From Streptomyces sp. SUK 48 (GTDB lineage Bacteria > Actinomycetota > Actinomycetes > Streptomycetales > Streptomycetaceae), in NCBI RefSeq assembly GCF_009650765.1, contig NZ_CP045740.1:6114001-6178000 (forward strand): 64,000 nucleotides of DNA. The letters run 5' to 3'. Shown one piece after another: positions 60,132 through 64,000 of this stretch. The notes under the pieces were generated by a model. That model saw nothing but the letters and a program-made list of their open reading frames with translations, had not been told where the DNA came from and did no database searches. The position numbers and the translations under genes are program-made. The stretch's first letter is position 1. The number at the start of each line of letters is the position of its first letter.

Positions 60132-61051
60132 GAGCGCAGCTCCTTGCCGGTCATTTCCAGGAAAACGTCTTCCAGGGTGTGCCGTTCGACCGAGATGCGG
60201 TCCGGCATCACCCCGTGCTGGGCGCACCAGGAGGTCACGGTGGCCAGCAGCTGCGGGTCGACCTTGCCGACGACCCGGTAGGCGCCCGGGGTCAGCTCGG
60301 CGGCCGTGCAGCCGTCCGGGAGCGCCTTGAGCAGGGAGCCGACGTCGAGCCCGGGGCGGCCGGAGAAGCGCAGGGTGTTCTCGGCGCCGCCCTTGCACAG
60401 CTCGTCCGGGGAGCCCTGGGCGATGACCTTGCCGCCGTCGATGATGGCGACGTCGTCGGCGAGTTCCTCGGCCTCGTCCATGTGGTGCGTGGTGAGGATC
60501 ACCGAGACGCCGTCGGCGCGCAGGTCCCGCACCAGCTCCCAGGTGGCCCGGCGGGCCTGCGGGTCGAGGCCCGCGGTCGGCTCGTCCAGGAAGACCAGCT
60601 CCGGGCGGCCGACGACGGCCATGGCGAGCGCGAGGCGCTGCTGCTGGCCGCCGGAGAGCCGGCGGTAGGAGGTACGGCCGCAGCTGCCGAGGCCGAGCCG
60701 TTCGATCAGGGCGGCCACGTCCAGCGGGTGGGCGTGCAGCTTGGCGACATGGCGCAGCATCTCGTCCGCGCGGGCGCCGGAGTACACGCCCCCGGACTGG
60801 AGCATCACGCCGATCCGGGGCCGCAGCTCGGCCGACTGCCGCACGGGGTCGAGGCCCAGGACGCGCACCGTGCCGGAATCCGGCTTCCGGTACCCCTCGC
60901 AGGTCTCGACCGTCGTCGTCTTGCCGGCGCCGTTGGGGCCGAGCACGGCGGTCACCCCCGCCCCGGCCGTCAGGTCGAGGCCGTTCACCGCGGTCTTCGT
61001 GCCGTACCGCTTCACCAGGGCCGCAACTTGGACCACGGGCTCACTTCGCAT
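60128..61051 (-). CDS. ABC-2 type exporter, ATP-binding protein
   Basis: A 307-residue ATPase of the drug-resistance (DrrA/CcmA-like) type. It has Walker A LGPNGAGKTTTVE, the Q-loop GVMLQSGGVY, signature RLSGGQQQRLALA, Walker B LVFLDEPTAGLDP and the switch histidine in ILTTHHMDEAEEL. The C-terminal domain ends HTLEDVFLEMTGKEL, typical of the family. TAGACT lies 8 nt before the ATG. It forms a two-gene operon with the permease. Confidence 0.94.
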   Translation of the reverse strand: MRSEPVVQVAALVKRYGTKTAVNGLDLTAGAGVTAVLGPNGAGKTTTVETCEGYRKPDSGTVRVLGLDPVRQSAELRPRIGVMLQSGGVYSGARADEMLRHVAKLHAHPLDVAALIERLGLGSCGRTSYRRLSGGQQQRLALAMAVVGRPELVFLDEPTAGLDPQARRATWELVRDLRADGVSVILTTHHMDEAEELADDVAIIDGGKVIAQGSPDELCKGGAENTLRFSGRPGLDVGSLLKALPDGCTAAELTPGAYRVVGKVDPQLLATVTSWCAQHGVMPDRISVERHTLEDVFLEMTGKELRS

Positions 61052-61082
61052 GGGACCTGAGTCTAGGGAGAGCGCCCGCCGA

Positions 61083-61896
61083 TCAGTCGCGGGGGTGCGG
61101 GAACCCGCGCGCGCCCGGTCCCCGCGCCCGGAGCCACCCCTCGGCGTAGGCCACGGCGTCCGCCAGCGGGAACAGCCGGGCGCCGGCCGCGCCCACCATG
61201 CCCCGGACGACGGGCCGCTCCCGCTCGAAGTCGCGGCCCAGTTCCGCGAAGGGCGCGGAGGTGATCGACACCTCGGTCACCGTCTCCCAGCCGCCGCCGG
61301 GCGCGGGCCGGCCGATCCGCGCGAGCGGGCCGGGCAGGCGGTACTCGGCCAGGTGGAAGGCGGTGCAGGTGTCGTAGCCGGTGCCGAGCAGCAGGACCCG
61401 GGCGCCCAGCTCCTCCATGCGGGCCAGGGGGCTGTGCTCGCCGAGCCGGCAGTCGGGGGCGTGGCCGTCGGTGATCTCCCGCGCGGGGGCCGAGGGCCGC
61501 GAAGGAGGTCTGCGGGTGCGCGCTGCGCAGGGCGCCCGGCCAGGTGCGCACCGTCTCCGGGATCACCCCGACGCCGAGGCTGGGGGTGATCAGGGGGTCG
61601 TACGGCGGCATGGTGGCCCGGATGCGGTCCCACCACTCCTCGGGCACCGGCGGGTTCTCCCACCGGGCCGGGTCGGAGAGGTCGGAGGACTGGGCGGGGA
61701 CGGCGAGGGTGCCGCGGGGACCGAGGGCGTCGAGGAGTGCCCGGACGACCGTCACGGCTCCACCGTTCACCCACCCGAGGGAACTTAGGGACGAATGTAC
61801 GAGGAGTGTCTCGCCGCTCTCGACACCGAGCCGCCGGAGTCCGGAGGTGATGTCGTCCTGGGTGACAAGAGGCCCGGTCGGAGGGGGTGTGGCCAT
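61083..61896 (-). pseudogene. aminoglycoside 3-N-acetyltransferase-like protein, frameshifted
   Basis: From ATG 61896 the first frame encodes the AAC(3) core: LLVHSSLSSLGWVNGGAVTV, AQSSDLSDPARWENPPVP, and PSLGVGVIPETVRTWPGALR, ending SAHPQTSFAALGPRA. The reading then moves to another frame, from about 61500 to the stop at 61083: EITDGHAPDCRLGEHSPLAR, MEELGARVLLLGTGYDTCTA, and so on to RGFPHPRD. The break is in a GCGCGGGGGCC run (about 61484-61500). An intact protein would be about 270 residues. Relatives of YokD/AAC(3) type acetylate amines with acetyl-CoA, often without real drug resistance. It may be an indel error or an inactive gene. Confidence 0.75.
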
Positions 61897-61993
61897 GGCC
61901 GGGGAGTCTTCCGGACGGGCCGGCGGGGCGCCACCGGTTTCCTCGCCGACCGGCCTCCGGGTGATCGATCAGAGATCATTTCCGCAGGTCAGA

Positions 61994-62007
61994 TTAGGTA
62001 TACCTAA
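61994..62007. promoter_or_regulatory. palindrome with DtxR-like half sites upstream of sufR
   Basis: TTAGGTATACCTAA is a perfect 14-bp palindrome 72 bp before sufR and about 98 bp before the AAC(3)-like gene. The TTAGG/CCTAA half sites are those of actinobacterial iron boxes, but the centre is 5 bp shorter than the 19-bp DmdR/DtxR site. It could bind SufR itself or a metal regulator. Confidence 0.55.
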
Positions 62008-62042
62008 GTGATGCAGGGCACCGTCGATGATCCCTACGGCGC

Positions 62043-62072
62043 TTGTCAGGCCCGGATGAATTACGCAACAAT
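62043..62072 (+). promoter_or_regulatory. candidate promoter of the suf operon
   Basis: TTGTCA (62043-62048), 18 bases, AACAAT (62067-62072), with the sufR GTG starting 6 nt later. It looks like a housekeeping-sigma promoter for a leaderless sufR message. Confidence 0.5.
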
Positions 62073-62078
62073 GGCGTT

Positions 62079-62813
62079 GTGAAAAACGTCGGCGAGGCTC
62101 GGGAGGCCCTCACGGGGGCCCCGCAGGAGGAGTTCGCGACCGGTGAGCGCTCCACGCGCAACCGCGTCGTGCGATCCATCCTGGACCACGGGCCCTCGAC
62201 CGTCGCCGAACTCGCGGGCCGGCTGGGCCTGACCCAGGCGGCCGTCCGGCGTCATCTGGACGCGCTGGCCGCGGACGACGTGGTGGAGCCCCGCGAGCAG
62301 CGGGTGTACGGCACGCGCACGCGCGGCCGCCCCGCCAAGGTCTTCGCGCTCACCGACTGCGGCCGCGACGCCTTCGACCAGTCGTACGACAAGCTGGCCG
62401 TGGACGCGCTGCGCTGGATCGCCGAGCACGAGGGCGGGGCCGGCGCGGTCTCCGCCTTCGCGCGCGCCCGGATCGCCGCCCAGGCGACGGCGTACCGCCG
62501 GGCGATCGAGAGCGTGAGCCCCGACAAGCGCACGGAAGCGCTGGCCAAGGCCCTGAGCGCGGACGGGTACGCTGCTACGGCGCGCAGCGCACCGGTCGGC
62601 GAGCAGCTCTGCCAGCACCACTGCCCGGTCGCCCATGTCGCGGAGCAGTACCCGCAGCTGTGCGAGGCGGAGACGGAGATTTTCGCCGAGCTGCTGGGTA
62701 CCCACGTCCAGCGACTGGCGACCATCGCGCACGGCGACGGCGTCTGCACGACGTTCATTCCCAAGATTTCCACTGACGCACCTGCAAGCACGGCCGGGAG
62801 GAACCCCGCATGA
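62079..62813 (+). CDS. sufR: iron-sulfur-dependent repressor SufR
   Basis: A 244-residue regulator. The N-terminal winged helix includes [20 protein letters not shown] and [13 protein letters not shown]. The C-terminal part carries cysteines in [26 protein letters not shown] order, described in parts as CQHHC and, 13 residues on, QLCEAE, which bind an iron-sulfur cluster in SufR proteins. It represses the suf operon when clusters are plentiful. The sufB ATG overlaps its stop codon (ATGA). GTG 62079 was chosen; an in-frame ATG at 62043 lies within the promoter. Confidence 0.94.
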   Translation: MKNVGEAREALTGAPQEEFATGERSTRNRVVRSILDHGPSTVAELAGRLGLTQAAVRRHLDALAADDVVEPREQRVYGTRTRGRPAKVFALTDCGRDAFDQSYDKLAVDALRWIAEHEGGAGAVSAFARARIAAQATAYRRAIESVSPDKRTEALAKALSADGYAATARSAPVGEQLCQHHCPVAHVAEQYPQLCEAETEIFAELLGTHVQRLATIAHGDGVCTTFIPKISTDAPASTAGRNPA

Positions 62814-64000
62814 CTCTCCCCACGGAGACTGCCCACCCTGAGCTGGAGGGCCTGGGCAAGTACGAATACGGCTGGGCCGACTCCGACGTGGCCGGTGCCT
62901 CCGCCCGGCGCGGTCTGAACGACGACGTGGTCCGCGACATCTCCGGCAAGAAGTCGGAGCCGGAGTGGATGACCAAGCTGCGCCTCAAGGGCCTCAGGCT
63001 CTTCGAGAAGAAGCCCATGCCGAACTGGGGCTCCGACCTCTCGGGCATCGACTTCGACAACATCAAGTACTTCGTGCGCTCCACGGAGAAGCAGGCGGAG
63101 TCCTGGGAGGACCTGCCCGAGGACATCAAGAACACCTACGACAAGCTGGGCATCCCCGAGGCCGAGAAGCAGCGCCTGGTCGCCGGCGTGGCCGCCCAGT
63201 ACGAGTCGGAGGTCGTCTACCACCAGATCCGCGAGGACCTGGAGGAGCAGGGTGTCATCTTCCTGGACACCGACACCGCCCTCAAGGAGCACCCGGAGCT
63301 CTTCAAGGAGTACTTCGGCACGGTCATCCCGGCCGGCGACAACAAGTTCGCCGCGCTGAACACGGCCGTGTGGTCCGGCGGCTCCTTCATCTACGTGCCG
63401 AAGGGCGTGCACGTGGAGATCCCGCTCCAGGCTTACTTCCGTATCAACACGGAGAACATGGGCCAGTTCGAGCGGACCCTGATCATCGTCGACGAGGGTG
63501 CCTACGTGCACTACGTCGAGGGCTGTACCGCGCCGATCTACAAGTCGGACTCGCTGCACAGCGCCGTGGTCGAGATCATCGTCAAGAAGAACGCCCGCTG
63601 CCGCTACACGACCATCCAGAACTGGTCGAACAACGTCTACAACCTGGTCACCAAGCGCGCCGTGGCGTACGAGGGCGCGACCATGGAGTGGATCGACGGC
63701 AACATCGGCTCCAAGGTGACGATGAAGTACCCGGCCGTCTACCTGATGGGCGAGCACGCCAAGGGCGAGACCCTGTCCATCGCCTTCGCGGGCGAGGGCC
63801 AGCACCAGGACGCCGGCTCCAAGATGGTCCACATGGCGCCGAACACGTCGTCCAACATCGTCTCGAAGTCCGTGGCCCGCGGCGGCGGCCGCACCTCGTA
63901 CCGCGGTCTGGTCGAGATCGGCGAGGGCGCCCACGGCTCCAAGTCGAACGTGCTGTGCGACGCGCTGCTCGTCGACACCATCTCCCGCTCCGACACGTAC
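62810..64000 (+). CDS. sufB: Fe-S cluster assembly protein SufB (partial)
   Basis: The first 397 residues of SufB (usually about 470) are present; the gene runs off the right edge. It has [71 protein letters not shown] and [17 protein letters not shown]. SufB is the scaffold that, with SufC and SufD, assembles 4Fe-4S and 2Fe-2S clusters. ATG 62810 overlaps the sufR stop, with GGGAGG 8 bp upstream. sufD, sufC and sufS are expected just outside the window. Confidence 0.97.
   Translation, partial: MTLPTETAHPELEGLGKYEYGWADSDVAGASARRGLNDDVVRDISGKKSEPEWMTKLRLKGLRLFEKKPMPNWGSDLSGIDFDNIKYFVRSTEKQAESWEDLPEDIKNTYDKLGIPEAEKQRLVAGVAAQYESEVVYHQIREDLEEQGVIFLDTDTALKEHPELFKEYFGTVIPAGDNKFAALNTAVWSGGSFIYVPKGVHVEIPLQAYFRINTENMGQFERTLIIVDEGAYVHYVEGCTAPIYKSDSLHSAVVEIIVKKNARCRYTTIQNWSNNVYNLVTKRAVAYEGATMEWIDGNIGSKVTMKYPAVYLMGEHAKGETLSIAFAGEGQHQDAGSKMVHMAPNTSSNIVSKSVARGGGRTSYRGLVEIGEGAHGSKSNVLCDALLVDTISRSDTY

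Overview
This window is from a high-GC Streptomyces chromosome core. The evidence is about 70% GC with G/C-rich third codon positions, GTG and TTG starts, ATGA/GTGA start-stop overlaps, a WhiA gene, an XRE-DUF5753/DUF397 pair, and a gene order that I recall (not checked) as matching the Streptomyces region carrying uvrA/B/C, gap-pgk-tpi, the zwf cluster and ctaA/ctaB. No phage, conjugative element, CRISPR array, tRNA, rRNA or secondary-metabolite cluster is visible.

Layout. 1-2.5 kb: a WhiJ-like regulatory locus (anti-sigma-type ATPase, XRE-DUF5753, DUF397) and a DUF574-type methyltransferase. 2.6-13.1 kb: a gltD-like oxidoreductase without gltB, a DUF2293 protein, a degenerate uridine-kinase-like protein, CorA, a methyltransferase, the psuG-psuK pseudouridine operon, an O6-alkylguanine repair protein, a phosphodiesterase and an MHYT membrane protein. 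13.1-19.1 kb: uvrB, TerD, a frameshifted TerD/FtsK-like gene, and terC behind a yybP-ykoY (Mn2+) riboswitch. 19.3-27.1 kb: ChaA, an MFS transporter, aroQ, a polar amino-acid ABC transporter, a metallo-hydrolase, a broken small gene and a mycothiol-dependent isomerase-like protein. 27.3-34.3 kb: uvrA, a LacI-regulated sugar kinase, a Rieske protein and an XRE regulator. 34.6-40.2 kb: the overlapping operon uvrC-rapZ-yvcK-whiA. 40.6-44.7 kb: gap-pgk-tpiA, secG and an RbpA-family gene. 44.9-48.8 kb: MFS exporter, pgi and a membrane protein. 48.9-55.6 kb: on the minus strand tkt-tal-zwf-opcA-pgl, the pentose-phosphate operon. 56.0-61.1 kb: ctaB and ctaA (heme O/A synthesis) and an ABC-2 exporter. 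61.1-64.0 kb: a frameshifted AAC(3)-like gene, then sufR-sufB, which runs off the window.

How it works together. Central carbon metabolism is concentrated here: glycolysis (gap, pgk, tpiA, pgi), the oxidative and non-oxidative pentose-phosphate branches, and YvcK/RapZ, which link to sugar and cell-wall metabolism and sit in one transcription unit with the sporulation regulator whiA. The three nucleotide-excision-repair genes lie within 24 kb. The most striking regulatory signal is TTGTCAGTG-N8-TANNNT, the RecA-independent (PafBC-type) DNA-damage promoter. It is present exactly upstream of uvrA, uvrB, the alkylguanine transferase and an MFS exporter, and in a 7-of-9 match upstream of uvrC. Other notable items are a dispersed-repeat-like palindrome inserted in frame in pgi, a long disordered insertion in UvrC, Lys/Ala-rich appendages on UvrA, UvrB and OpcA, and three frameshifts near G/C runs that need read-level checking.
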